From the NCBI RefSeq assembly GCF_001742165.1, contig NZ_CP016443.1, positions 2,604,001 to 2,668,000 of the forward strand: 64,000 nucleotides of DNA, in the 5' to 3' direction. Positions within the stretch are counted from its first letter, which is position 1. Each line of letters opens with the position of its first letter. The position numbers and the translations under genes are program-made. Under the pieces are notes generated by a model. It had not been told where the DNA came from. It saw nothing but the letters and a program-made list of their open reading frames with translations, and did no database searches. This DNA comes from Burkholderia stabilis (GTDB lineage: Bacteria > Pseudomonadota > Gammaproteobacteria > Burkholderiales > Burkholderiaceae). Of the stretch, positions 45,217-53,503 are shown piece after piece.

Positions 45217-45235
45217 TATACCCCTCTACCCTATA
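45217..45235. promoter_or_regulatory. C-tract operator 1 of dmeRF (DmeR-type)
   Basis: TATACCCCTCTACCCTATA: TATA-ended C-rich tract, the form of the binding site of RcnR/DmeR regulators (known example from Rhizobiales contains TATACCCCCC-type core). A second copy of equal length lies 37 bases downstream. Confidence 0.65.
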
Positions 45236-45253
45236 GGGAAAGCACTTCGGAGA

Positions 45254-45272
45254 TATACTCCCCTTCCCTATA
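45254..45272. promoter_or_regulatory. C-tract operator 2 of dmeRF (DmeR-type)
   Basis: TATACTCCCCTTCCCTATA matches copy 1 (45217-45235) in its ends and length. Its end is 12 bases before the dmeR ATG, so a bound repressor would overlap the ribosome site AGGAG. Confidence 0.65.
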
Positions 45273-45284
45273 CAGGAGCCGTCG

Positions 45285-45559
45285 ATGAGTCATACCGTTC
45301 GGGAAAAACAGAAGCTGCTGAACCGCGTGCGCCGTATCAAGGGCCAGGTCGAGGCGATCGAGCGCGCGCTCGGGACGAGCGCGGCTGCAACGAGGTTCTG
45401 CAATTGATCACGAGTTGTCGCGGCGCGATGAACGGCTTGCTGGCCGTCGTGCTGGAAGACCACATCCGCGAGCATCTGGTCGATGCGCACGAGTCCGACG
45501 CACACGAAGGCAGCGCGACCGAGCAGCTGATCGACGTGGTGCATAGCTATTTCAAGTAA
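45285..45559 (+). pseudogene. dmeR: DmeR/RcnR-type metal-sensing repressor, frameshifted
   Basis: From the ATG with AGGAG upstream, the frame reads MSHTVREKQKLLNRVRRIKG and is RcnR/CsoR-like, but after about residue 30 it diverges and meets a stop (RFCN). The normal family continuation, CNEVLQLITSCRGAMNGLLAV to the end HSYFK, is read in the -1 frame. The join lies at 45371-45376, where GGGAC would need one more base (GG-N-GAC). His3, Cys and the family His/Cys ligands are otherwise present. It may be a real loss-of-function deletion or a sequencing error; programmed frameshifting is not supported by a slippery site. The product would repress dmeF. Confidence 0.85.
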
Positions 45560-45571
45560 TCGGGGCAGAGC

Positions 45572-46582
45572 ATGAATTCTTTCCGGGATGACGCGTTCGG
45601 CGCGGGGCATGACCATATCTTCCTCGGCGCGGCACACGAGCAGAACGAGCGGAGGACCTGGATGGTCATCGGCCTGTGCTCGGCAATGATGGTGGCCGAG
45701 ATCGTCGGCGGCACGCTGTTCGGGTCGCTGGCGCTGGTCGCCGACGGGCTGCACATGTCGACGCATGCGGGCGCGATGCTGATCGCCGCGCTGGCCTATA
45801 CCTATGCGCGCAAGCATGCCGACGATCCGCGCTTCGTGTTCGGCACCGGCAAGCTCGGCGATCTCGCCGGATTCACGAGCGCGATCGTGCTCGCGATGAT
45901 CGCGATCCTGATCGGTTACGAGGCGGTTGCGCGTCTGCTGGCTCCGGTGCCCATTCACTTCGGCGAAGCGATTCCGATTGCCGTGCTGGGGCTCGCGGTG
46001 AACCTCGCCAGCGTGTGGCTGCTGAGCGGCGGCCATCACCACGGGCACGGCCATCACCATGGGCACGACCACGGTCACGACCACGATCATGGTCACGACG
46101 ATGATGACCATCACGCGCATCACGATCACGGTTCGCAAACGGCAGCCCATCGCGACCACAACATCCGGTCGGCCTACGTGCACGTGATCGCCGACGCGGC
46201 CGTGTCGGTGCTGGCCATCGTCGGCCTGCTGCTCGCCCGTGCATTCGGCTGGGTCTGGATGGATCCCGTCGCGGGCATTATCGGCGCACTCGTCATCGCG
46301 AACTGGTCGTACGGGCTGATGCGCGATACGGGCGGCATCCTGCTCGACGTCAACGTCGATCGCAAGCTGGCGGCGCGCGTCCGTCATGCGATCGAGGCGC
46401 TTGGCGACAAGGTCAACGATCTTCACGTGTGGCGCGTCGGCCCGGGCCACATGAGCGCGATCGTGTCGGTCGAGACCGTCGATACGATGCGCGACGCGCG
46501 TTTCTACCATGGGCTGATCGAGGGTTTCGATGGCGTGTCGCACGTGACCGTCGAAGTGATGACGCCTGCGAAGGTGGCCTGA
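45572..46582 (+). CDS. dmeF: Cation diffusion facilitator, cobalt/nickel exporter DmeF
   Basis: A 336-aa inner-membrane CDF protein. Segment two has LVADGLHMSTHAGAMLIA with the metal-site Asp and His in H-x3-D arrangement; segment five has YVHVIADAAVSVLAIVG with the matching His and Asp. Between them is an extreme His/Asp-rich loop (about 153-190: GGHHHGHGHHHGH, HDHGHDHDHG). This length and loop match DmeF, which exports Co2+ and Ni2+ with protons. It follows the dmeR gene by 12 bp, as in known dmeRF operons. The cytoplasmic C-terminal domain (DLHVWRVGPGHMSAIVSVE) is complete. Confidence 0.92.
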   Translation: MNSFRDDAFGAGHDHIFLGAAHEQNERRTWMVIGLCSAMMVAEIVGGTLFGSLALVADGLHMSTHAGAMLIAALAYTYARKHADDPRFVFGTGKLGDLAGFTSAIVLAMIAILIGYEAVARLLAPVPIHFGEAIPIAVLGLAVNLASVWLLSGGHHHGHGHHHGHDHGHDHDHGHDDDDHHAHHDHGSQTAAHRDHNIRSAYVHVIADAAVSVLAIVGLLLARAFGWVWMDPVAGIIGALVIANWSYGLMRDTGGILLDVNVDRKLAARVRHAIEALGDKVNDLHVWRVGPGHMSAIVSVETVDTMRDARFYHGLIEGFDGVSHVTVEVMTPAKVA

Positions 46583-46584
46583 CC

Positions 46585-46770
46585 GTGGCCGTGAAATCGC
46601 CCTGTATCGACCTGTGCGCGTTTGACGGCCGAACGGGTTTTTGTGTCGGCTGCCTGCGCACACGCGACGAGGCGCGCGACTGGAAGAAGCTGACCGACCA
46701 TCGCCGGCACCAGATATTGAACGACCGCAATCGCCGCCAGGCGAAAATCCGGCGCGAGCCGGGAGAGTGA
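46585..46770 (+). CDS. DUF1289 family small Cys-rich protein
   Basis: A 61-aa cytoplasmic protein with the DUF1289 signature SPCIDLCAFDGRTGFCVGCLRT (four Cys, near residues 7-25) that probably binds iron-sulfur or zinc, followed by a basic helical tail (RRHQILNDRNRRQAKIRRE). The start is GTG two bases after the dmeF stop, with GAAGG upstream, so it is translationally linked. Function unknown. Confidence 0.8.
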   Translation: MAVKSPCIDLCAFDGRTGFCVGCLRTRDEARDWKKLTDHRRHQILNDRNRRQAKIRREPGE

Positions 46771-46852
46771 AGGCGGTCGGCGGCGGCGGTCGTCGTGCCG
46801 CGTCTGGTGTCGCACCGGCCGTCATGCCGATGCGACGGGCGACGCAAACGGC

Positions 46853-48262
46853 TTACCCTTGCGCGCCGCGCGGAAAGTAAAGCGCGAACGTCGTGCGCCC
46901 GTCGCGGCTCGCGACCTCGACCTTGCCGCGATGCAGCTCCATGATCGACTTGACGATCGCGAGCCCGAGCCCGGCGTTTCTTGCGGCGCCGTGCCGCGAC
47001 GAATCGATGCGATAGAAGCGCTCGAAGATCCGGTCGACCTGCTCGGGCGGAATCGCGACGCCGCGATTCGTGACCTCGACGACCGCGTAGTCGGCCTGCA
47101 CGGAAACCGCCAGCTCGATCGTCGACGCCGCGTCCGCGTGTTCCAGCGCGTTTGACGCGAGGTTGCTGATCGCGCGCCGGAACAACGTTGCGTCCGCAAC
47201 GACTGGCGCCGTGCCGCGCACGTCGATGCGCACGCCGGCCTCGTCGGCCAGCGCCTGGAAATACGACGCGAGGCGGCGCAGCTCGCTGCCCGCGTCGAGT
47301 TCGGCGGTCTTCAGGTGCTGCCGCGCATTGTCCGTGCGCGCGAGAAACAGCATGTTCTCGATCATCCGCTGCAACCGCTCGCATTCCTCGATGTTCGAAT
47401 CGATCAGCGCTTCGTATTCCTCGGTCGTGCGGGCGCGCGACAGCGTGATCTGCGATGAGCTGATCACGTTGGCGAGCGGCGTGCGCATGTCGTGCGCAAG
47501 ATCGGACGAGAACTGCGACAGCCGCACGAATGCGCGTTCGAGTCGATCGAGCATCCGGTTGACCGACGTCGCGAGCTCGCGCAGCTCGACCGGGCCGCCG
47601 CGCGCGTCGAGGCGCGCGTTCAGGTTGTGCGCCTCGATACGCGACGTCTGCCGTCCGAGGCTCTCGACCGGGCGCAGGCCGCGCGACGCGACCGCATAAC
47701 CGAGCGCTCCGACCAGCAGCGCGCCGACGGCCGCCGCGAGCCAGATGTCGACGCGATAGCTTTCGAGCAGCGACTGGCGATCGGTCGCCGTGCGCGCGAG
47801 CGCGACCTGGACGGCTTCGCCGGACGGCAGCGTGTCGCGCGCGTAGACGCAGCGCGACGTGCCGACACCGGGCGGCGCGCACGTGAACGGGCTGCCGGCT
47901 CCGGCGGCCTGGTGCGGCGCGGCGATCACGGCCGCGAGCGTGTGGCCGGCCGCGTCGGTGTGCTCGACCAGCGCGCGGTTCTGCGCATCGTAGATGCCGA
48001 GATAGACGCCCGGATGCGACAGCAGCACTTCATGGAACACGGCCGGATCGGCGCGCAGCGCGGCGGTCGATCCGCTCGCATGCGCGAGCTGCAGGAACTG
48101 GTTCAGCTTGCCGGAGATCTCGATGTCGTCGCGCCGCGTCAGCTCGGCGGACAGCGAGCGATAGAGGTACGCGCCGGTCAGCGCGAACACGAGCGCGGCG
48201 ACGGCCGCGAACGCGAGCGTCAGGCGCCGGAGCAGCGAATACGATGCCGGGCCGCCGGTCAC
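46853..48262 (-). CDS. copS: Heavy-metal sensor histidine kinase (CopS/IrlS-type)
   Basis: A 469-aa membrane kinase: one transmembrane segment ([19 protein letters not shown]) near 12-30, a periplasmic loop to about 165 with a Cys pair ([12 protein letters not shown]), a second segment ([21 protein letters not shown]), a HAMP domain and the H-box [16 protein letters not shown], then N ([10 protein letters not shown]), and G boxes ([10 protein letters not shown]). Autophosphorylates in response to copper and passes phosphate to the adjacent regulator, whose gene overlaps by four bases. Confidence 0.93.
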   Translation of the reverse strand: MTGGPASYSLLRRLTLAFAAVAALVFALTGAYLYRSLSAELTRRDDIEISGKLNQFLQLAHASGSTAALRADPAVFHEVLLSHPGVYLGIYDAQNRALVEHTDAAGHTLAAVIAAPHQAAGAGSPFTCAPPGVGTSRCVYARDTLPSGEAVQVALARTATDRQSLLESYRVDIWLAAAVGALLVGALGYAVASRGLRPVESLGRQTSRIEAHNLNARLDARGGPVELRELATSVNRMLDRLERAFVRLSQFSSDLAHDMRTPLANVISSSQITLSRARTTEEYEALIDSNIEECERLQRMIENMLFLARTDNARQHLKTAELDAGSELRRLASYFQALADEAGVRIDVRGTAPVVADATLFRRAISNLASNALEHADAASTIELAVSVQADYAVVEVTNRGVAIPPEQVDRIFERFYRIDSSRHGAARNAGLGLAIVKSIMELHRGKVEVASRDGRTTFALYFPRGAQG

Positions 48263-48930
48263 GAACGATCCTCGAGCACGTAGCCCATCCCGCGGATCGT
48301 GTGGATCAGCTTCTTCTCGTGCGCGTTGTCGATCTTCGCGCGCAGCCGCTTGATCGCCGCATCGACGACGTTCGTGTCGCTGTCGAAATTCATGTCCCAG
48401 ATCTGCGACGTGATGAAGGTGCGCGTCAGCACCTCGCCTTCGCGTTCCGCGAGCAACTGCAGCAGCGCGAATTCCTGCGCGGTCAGGTCGATGCGGCTGT
48501 CGGCGCGCCGCACGCGGCGCTTGATGAGATCGACTTCGAGATCGGCCACATGCAGGATGTCGCGCACGTTGCGCGGCGCGCGCCGTAGCAGCGAGCGGAT
48601 GCGCGCGAGGAATTCGGCATACGCGAACGGCTTGAGCAGGTAGTCGTCGGCGCCCAGTTCGAGCCCGGCGACCTTGTCCTCGATCGCCTCGCGGGCCGTG
48701 AGCAGCAGCACCGGCGTTTGCTTCTGCGCGCGCAGCCGCCTGAGCACCTCGAAGCCGTCCATCTCCGGCAGCATCACGTCGAGCACGACGAGATCGAAAT
48801 CCTCGTGCAACGCGAGGAACAGCCCGTCCTTGCCGGTCTCCGCGACGTCGACCGTATAACTCGCCTCCATCAGCCCCTTCCGGAGGTACGACGCCATCTT
48901 GGGTTCGTCTTCGACTATCAGTATCCGCAT
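48259..48930 (-). CDS. copR: Response regulator, OmpR family (CopR/IrlR-type)
   Basis: A 223-aa regulator. Receiver domain with Asp51 in [13 protein letters not shown], Lys in LLKPF, and an OmpR-type winged helix with [22 protein letters not shown] and [15 protein letters not shown]. It probably binds the inverted repeats ATGAC-N6-GTCAT at 49016 and 49063 in the divergent promoter and activates the copper operon; its own gene is likely autoregulated through the same region. Confidence 0.95.
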   Translation of the reverse strand: MRILIVEDEPKMASYLRKGLMEASYTVDVAETGKDGLFLALHEDFDLVVLDVMLPEMDGFEVLRRLRAQKQTPVLLLTAREAIEDKVAGLELGADDYLLKPFAYAEFLARIRSLLRRAPRNVRDILHVADLEVDLIKRRVRRADSRIDLTAQEFALLQLLAEREGEVLTRTFITSQIWDMNFDSDTNVVDAAIKRLRAKIDNAHEKKLIHTIRGMGYVLEDRS

Positions 48931-49015
48931 GGTGAGGCTGGCTGTCCGTGATTCCAGCCGGTCAGTTTAACGCCTGAGCTTACGGCGTCGGGCGTGCGCG
49001 AATCATGACCGCCGG

Positions 49016-49031
49016 ATGACGGAATTGTCAT
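49016..49031. promoter_or_regulatory. CopR/CusR-type box 1
   Basis: ATGACGGAATTGTCAT: perfect 5-bp arms ATGAC/GTCAT with six bases between. It differs from the E. coli cusR/CopR consensus ATGACAANNTTGTCAT only by GG for AA. It lies 86 bp from the response-regulator start on the one side and about 180 bp from the Met-less secreted gene on the other. Confidence 0.7.
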
Positions 49032-49062
49032 GAAGCGCGGCCCGCCGCTGCGCGCGCGTTTC

Positions 49063-49078
49063 ATGAAAAACCGGTCAT
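49063..49078. promoter_or_regulatory. CopR/CusR-type box 2 (imperfect)
   Basis: ATGAAAAACCGGTCAT: ATGA and TCAT arms of the same 16-base length as box 1, with three mismatches to the consensus. It starts 47 bases after box 1. Confidence 0.5.
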
Positions 49079-49196
49079 GTTTCGGCCATGCGGTCGTCAC
49101 GCCGGCGGCGATAAGCTGCAGCCGTCTCGTATCCGGAGCACGCCTTCGCGGCGCTGCGCCGGCCCGTTCGATCGTTGCCTGCCTGATTCCGTTTCC

Positions 49197-49553
49197 ATGT
49201 CGTACTGGCGCAAATTCATCCTCGTCGTGCTGCTGGCGCTGAGCCTGCCGATTCAGTCGTTCGCGGCTGTTTCGATGCAGTGCGCGGGCGCTGCGGTGCA
49301 GCGTGCGGAAACCGCGCCGCACGCGATGCCGGGCGCGCCGGGCAGTCATCACGATCACGGCAATCACACGACGCATGCGCCGTCGTGCTCCGCCTGCGTG
49401 TCCTGCTGCTTCGGCACGGGCATGTCGGGCGCGCTCGCGGTGCCGGCCGTCGCGGACGTCCGGGCCGCGATCGTTTCGCCGCCGCCGTCAGCCGTCGTCG
49501 TGTCGTTCCTGACCGGCGGCATCGACCGGCCGCCACGTCGGCGTCCTGCCTAG
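49197..49553 (+). CDS. Secreted Cys/His-rich protein at head of copper operon
   Basis: A 118-aa exported protein with a signal peptide (about 1-23, cleaved after FAA), a His cluster (GSHHDHGNHTTHAPSC) and closely spaced cysteines (CSACVSCCF), which together suit copper binding. A short hydrophobic stretch (SGALAVPAVADV) and Arg/Pro tail follow. It is the first gene downstream of the CopR-type boxes. Family not certain. Confidence 0.7.
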   Translation: MSYWRKFILVVLLALSLPIQSFAAVSMQCAGAAVQRAETAPHAMPGAPGSHHDHGNHTTHAPSCSACVSCCFGTGMSGALAVPAVADVRAAIVSPPPSAVVVSFLTGGIDRPPRRRPA

Positions 49554-49641
49554 TCCCCGCGTGCGGCCGACCGGCCGCGATCCGACCTCCGTGCCGGCAG
49601 CCGCGCAAGGCTCGCCGGACGACTCACGACGAGATTCATTC

Positions 49642-49926
49642 ATGCGACTGATTACTGCGGCGCTGCTTGGCGCGGCGGCCATCGTGCCGTCGCTCGCGCC
49701 GGCGCAAACCCTGTTTCCCGACCCGGCGGATGCCGCCGCGACGGTGCCGGACGTCACCGTGACGTCCGCGTTCGACGGCTATCGCCCGTATCGGGACGAC
49801 GAAGGCCCGGGCTGGAAACAACTGAACCGGGACGTAATGGCACGACCCGCAAAGCGCGATGCGAAGCCCGGCAACACGACAGGTCACGGCGGCGTGCATT
49901 CGACACACGGAGGGGCCGCGCGATGA
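49642..49926 (+). CDS. Small secreted protein of copper operon
   Basis: A 94-aa exported protein with signal peptide (about 1-21, cleaved after APA), an Asp/Pro-rich centre (TLFPDPADAAATVPDV), and a Gly/His-rich tail (GHGGVHSTHGG). The stop overlaps the start of the next gene (ATGA). No family recognised; periplasmic and copper-related by position. Confidence 0.65.
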   Translation: MRLITAALLGAAAIVPSLAPAQTLFPDPADAAATVPDVTVTSAFDGYRPYRDDEGPGWKQLNRDVMARPAKRDAKPGNTTGHGGVHSTHGGAAR

Positions 49927-51392
49927 CGCATCTTGCGATATCGCCGAGGATCGGCGCGGCCGTGGTCGTGCTCGCCTTCCTCGCGGGCTGCACGACGTTT
50001 TCGAAGGACGGCGGTTTCGACGCGGTTTCGACGGCCGCATCGGAGCGCATCGGGAAGGACGCCGTCGTCGTCAGGACGGATGCCGACCGCGCAGCCGTCG
50101 ACCAGCGGACGAAGGAGCTGCTCGCGAAGCTGCTGTCGATCGACGACGCGGTGCAGGTCGCGCTGCTGAACAACCGCGGCCTGCAGGCGTCGTATGCGGA
50201 ACTCGGGCTGTCGGAGGCCGATCTCGTGCAGGCGGGCCGCTTGCCGAACCCGCGTTTCTCGTTCAGCCGCACGCGCGCCGGCGACGGCGAGCTGAGTCTC
50301 GGCCGCACGTTCTCGGCGAACGTGTTCGCGCTGCTGACGCTGCCGCTCGCGACGAACATCGAACGCCGCCGCTTCGAGCAGACGAAGCTCGAAACGGCCG
50401 ACGCGATGCTGAAGGTCGCGGCCGATGCGCGCCGCGCGTACGTCGAGGCCGTTGCCGCCGAGCAGGCCGCGAACTATGCGCAACAGGTGCGCGATGCCGC
50501 GGGCGCGGCTGCCGAACTCGCGCTGCGCATGCGGCAGGCCGGCAACTTCAGCCGGCTCGATTACGCGCGCGAACAGGCGTTCCATGCCGATGCCGTCGCG
50601 CAGCAGGCGAAGGCGCGCCAGCAGGCGGTGGCCGCGCGCGAGAAGCTCACGCGCGCGATGGGGCTGTGGGGCGAGCGCGCGCAGTACGCGCTGCCCGAGC
50701 GCCTGCCCGACCTGCCGGCGGCGCGCCCGGCGCTGCCCGATCTCGAACGCTTCGCGATGGCGAACCGCCTCGACATCCAGGCCGCGAAGCTGCAGACGCA
50801 GGGCGTCGCGTCGTCGCTTGGCCTCAGCAAGGCCACGCGTTTCGTCAACGCGGTCGATCTCGGCTACGTGAACAACTACGAGACCGACAAGGGCCACGAG
50901 CACGGCTACGAGATCAGCGTCGAGATTCCGCTGTTCGACTGGGGCGGCGCGAAGGTCGCGCGGGCCGAGGCCGTCTACATGCAGTCGGCGAACCGGCTCG
51001 CGAAGACGGCCATCGACGCGCGCTCCGACGTGCGCGAATCGTATGCGGCGTACGTGACGAGCTACGACGTCGCGAAACACTATCGCGACGAAGTCGTACC
51101 GCTACGCAAGACGATCTCGGACGAGCTGCTGCTGCGCTACAACGGGATGCTCGCGAGCGTGTTCGAGCTGCTGACCGATGCGCGCGAGCAGGTCGGCGCG
51201 GTCAACGGCTACATCGATTCGCTGAAGGACTACTGGCTCGCCGAAACCGACCTGCAGATGGCCGTCGGCGGCCGCTTGCCCGCCTCGGGCGCTGCGCTGC
51301 GTTCGACCCAACCCGAACCCGCCGCTGCACCGCAGCCGGCTTCCTCACCCGCGGCGCAACCGGCGCCCGCCACGCATCCGGAAGGTCATTGA
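49923..51392 (+). CDS. TolC-family outer-membrane lipoprotein, copper operon
   Basis: A 489-aa protein with lipobox LAGC (Cys22) and two OEP repeats of long helices (AQQVRDAAGAAAELALRMRQAG; NRLAKTAIDARSDVRESYAAY), with a Pro/Ala-rich C-terminal tail. It is a TolC-like channel or a CopB-type structural substitute in the copper cluster, but there is no adaptor or pump gene beside it. It overlaps the preceding gene by four bases and precedes the multicopper oxidase by one base. Confidence 0.87.
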   Translation: MTHLAISPRIGAAVVVLAFLAGCTTFSKDGGFDAVSTAASERIGKDAVVVRTDADRAAVDQRTKELLAKLLSIDDAVQVALLNNRGLQASYAELGLSEADLVQAGRLPNPRFSFSRTRAGDGELSLGRTFSANVFALLTLPLATNIERRRFEQTKLETADAMLKVAADARRAYVEAVAAEQAANYAQQVRDAAGAAAELALRMRQAGNFSRLDYAREQAFHADAVAQQAKARQQAVAAREKLTRAMGLWGERAQYALPERLPDLPAARPALPDLERFAMANRLDIQAAKLQTQGVASSLGLSKATRFVNAVDLGYVNNYETDKGHEHGYEISVEIPLFDWGGAKVARAEAVYMQSANRLAKTAIDARSDVRESYAAYVTSYDVAKHYRDEVVPLRKTISDELLLRYNGMLASVFELLTDAREQVGAVNGYIDSLKDYWLAETDLQMAVGGRLPASGAALRSTQPEPAAAPQPASSPAAQPAPATHPEGH

Positions 51393-51393
51393 C

Positions 51394-52689
51394 ATGGTGT
51401 CCCGTCGACAATTTCTCAGCGGCTCGGGCGCCGCGCTGCTCGGTGCCGCGATGGTCAGCAAGGCCGGCGCCGCGTCGCTGCCCGAAGCGCCCACGATGGC
51501 CAAAACCGGCACGCAGCCGCCGCTCGTGCCGCCGAACGGCCGCCCCTATACGCCCGTCGCGACGCTGAACGGCTGGACGCTGCCGTGGCGGATGACGAAC
51601 GGCTGGAAGGAGTTCCACCTGACGGCCGAACCCGTCGTGCGCGAGATGGCGCCCGGCATGAACGCGAACCTGTGGGGCTACAACGGCCAGTCGCCGGGCC
51701 CGACGATCGAGGCTGTCGAAGGCGACAAGGTTCGCATCTTCGTGACCAACCGGCTGCCCGAGCACACGACGATCCACTGGCACGGGCTGCGGCTGCCGAA
51801 CGGGATGGACGGCGTCGGCGGCCTCACGCAGCCGCACATCCCGCCGCGCAAGACCTTCGTCTACGAGTTCCAGCTCGAAGCGCACGGCACGTTCATGTAC
51901 CACCCGCATGCCGACGAGATGGTGCAGATGGCGATGGGGATGATGGGCATGTTCATCGTGCATCCGAAGGATCGCGGCACGATGCCGGTCGATCGCGATT
52001 TCGTGTTCCTGCTCGCCGCGTACGACATCGATCCGGGCAGCTACACGCCGCGCGTGAACGAGATGACGGATTTCAACATGTGGACGTTCAACTCGCGCGT
52101 GTTCCCGGGCATCGATCCGCTGCCGGTGCGTGCGGGTGATCGCGTGCGGATTCGTTTCGGCAACCTGACGATGACGAACCATCCGATCCACCTGCACGGC
52201 TACAGCTTCGAGGTTGCCGGCACCGACGGCGGCTGGATTCCGCCGGCGGCGCGCTGGCCCGAAGTGACGGCCGATGTCGCGGTGGGGCAGATGCGCGCGA
52301 TCGAATTCACCGCCGATCGCCCCGGCGACTGGGCGTTCCATTGCCACAAGTCGCATCACACGATGAATGCGATGGGCCATCAGGTGCCGAACCTGATCGG
52401 CGTGCCGCAGAAGGATCTCGCGCAGCGCATCGGCAAGCTCGTGCCCGACTACATGGCGATGGGCAGCACCGGCGGCGCGATGGGCGGCATGGAGATGCCG
52501 CTGCCCGACAACACGCTGCCGATGATGACGGGCACGGGCCCGTTCGGGCCGCTGGAGATGGGCGGCATGTTCACGGTGCTCAAGGTCCGGCAGGGGCTCG
52601 GCCGGAACGACTATCGCGATCCGGGCTGGTTCAGGCATCCGAAGGGCACCGTCGCATACGAATACACCGGCGAATTGCCGGACGGTTGA
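51394..52689 (+). CDS. Multicopper oxidase, Tat-exported (CopA/CueO-like)
   Basis: A 431-aa periplasmic oxidase. Tat signal SRRQFLSGSGAALLGAAMV (residues 3-21). All copper motifs are present: HWHGLRLP (T2/T3), MYHPHADEM (T3), HPIHLHGYSF, and HCHKSHHTMNAMG (T3 and T1, with the axial Met). A Met-rich loop (GSTGGAMGGMEMPLPDN, near 365-385) may bind Cu(I). Oxidises Cu(I) to Cu(II). Shorter than typical CopA (about 600 aa) and nearer to CueO in size. Confidence 0.93.
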   Translation: MVSRRQFLSGSGAALLGAAMVSKAGAASLPEAPTMAKTGTQPPLVPPNGRPYTPVATLNGWTLPWRMTNGWKEFHLTAEPVVREMAPGMNANLWGYNGQSPGPTIEAVEGDKVRIFVTNRLPEHTTIHWHGLRLPNGMDGVGGLTQPHIPPRKTFVYEFQLEAHGTFMYHPHADEMVQMAMGMMGMFIVHPKDRGTMPVDRDFVFLLAAYDIDPGSYTPRVNEMTDFNMWTFNSRVFPGIDPLPVRAGDRVRIRFGNLTMTNHPIHLHGYSFEVAGTDGGWIPPAARWPEVTADVAVGQMRAIEFTADRPGDWAFHCHKSHHTMNAMGHQVPNLIGVPQKDLAQRIGKLVPDYMAMGSTGGAMGGMEMPLPDNTLPMMTGTGPFGPLEMGGMFTVLKVRQGLGRNDYRDPGWFRHPKGTVAYEYTGELPDG

Positions 52690-52760
52690 GCAGCAACGGC
52701 ACGCGGCGGCCGAGCCGATGCGGCCGCCGGTTTCATTTCATTCACTCTGGAGCAAGCACG

Positions 52761-53108
52761 ATGAAGAAGGCACTGGTTTCGATGGCAACGGGTTGCGCGC
52801 TGGCGTTTTCCGCGGCGACGTACGCGGCCGGCGACATGGCCGGCATGGACATGAGCGGCGGCGCGAAGCAGGGCGCGAGCGCGGCGAGCGGCATGTCGCA
52901 CGGCGAGATCCGCAAGGTCGACACGGCCGCGGGCAAGCTGACGATCAAGCATGGCCCGCTGGACAACCTCGGGATGGACGCGATGACGATGGTGTTCAAG
53001 GTGAAGGACCCGGCGATGCTGTCGCAGGTGAAGGCGGGCGACAAGATCGACTTCGTCGCCGAGGACGTGGACGGTGCGCTGACCGTCGTTCAACTGCGCA
53101 AGCCGTGA
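52761..53108 (+). CDS. CusF-like periplasmic copper-binding protein
   Basis: A 115-aa exported protein with signal peptide (about 1-22, cleaved after TYA), a Met-rich linker (GDMAGMDMSGG), and the CusF OB-fold KLTIKHGPLDNLGMDAMTMVF. As in the paralogue at 43429-43803, Met replaces the capping Trp. Likely delivers copper to the oxidase or to CopC in this operon. The stop overlaps the copC start (TGATG). Confidence 0.87.
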   Translation: MKKALVSMATGCALAFSAATYAAGDMAGMDMSGGAKQGASAASGMSHGEIRKVDTAAGKLTIKHGPLDNLGMDAMTMVFKVKDPAMLSQVKAGDKIDFVAEDVDGALTVVQLRKP

Positions 53109-53503
53109 TGCCGGGCATGCACATGAAGACCACGACGCTCAACCGACTGGCCGGCTTCGTCGCGGCCGGCATGATTCTCGCCGCCGCACCGGTCGCGGCT
53201 TCGGCGCACGGCAAGCTGGAAAGCGCCGCGCCCGCGTCGGGCAGCACGATCGACACGGCACCCGATACGTTGCGGCTCACTTTCAACGAGGACCTCGAAC
53301 CGGCATTCAGTTCGGTGAAGGTGTCGGATGCGAGCGGCAATGCCGTCACGCACGAGAAGGCGAAGGTCGATACGTCGAACCCGCGCGTGATGACCATCGC
53401 GTTGCCGAAGCTCGCAGCGGGCGCATACACGGTGCAATGGGCGGCGATGACGGCCGACGCGCATCGCACGAAGGGCGCCTATACGTTCAAGGTGAAGGAA
53501 TGA
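53108..53503 (+). CDS. copC: Copper resistance protein CopC
   Basis: A 131-aa periplasmic protein. Signal peptide ends at ASA (about 33); the mature protein begins HGKLESAAPASGSTI, where the N-terminal His is the Cu(II)-binding residue of CopC. The RLTFNEDLEPAFSSV and AHRTKGAYTFKVKE strands are conserved, and YTVQWAAMTADAH supplies a further His. Met-rich Cu(I) site of the long CopC class is not obvious. The start given overlaps the previous stop; an internal ATG at 53123 is possible. Confidence 0.92.
   Translation: MPGMHMKTTTLNRLAGFVAAGMILAAAPVAASAHGKLESAAPASGSTIDTAPDTLRLTFNEDLEPAFSSVKVSDASGNAVTHEKAKVDTSNPRVMTIALPKLAAGAYTVQWAAMTADAHRTKGAYTFKVKE

Noticed and set aside
45285..45559. Programmed -1 frameshift in dmeR
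   Set aside because: No slippery heptamer or downstream stimulating structure is seen at the GGGAC join; deletion or sequencing error is simpler.
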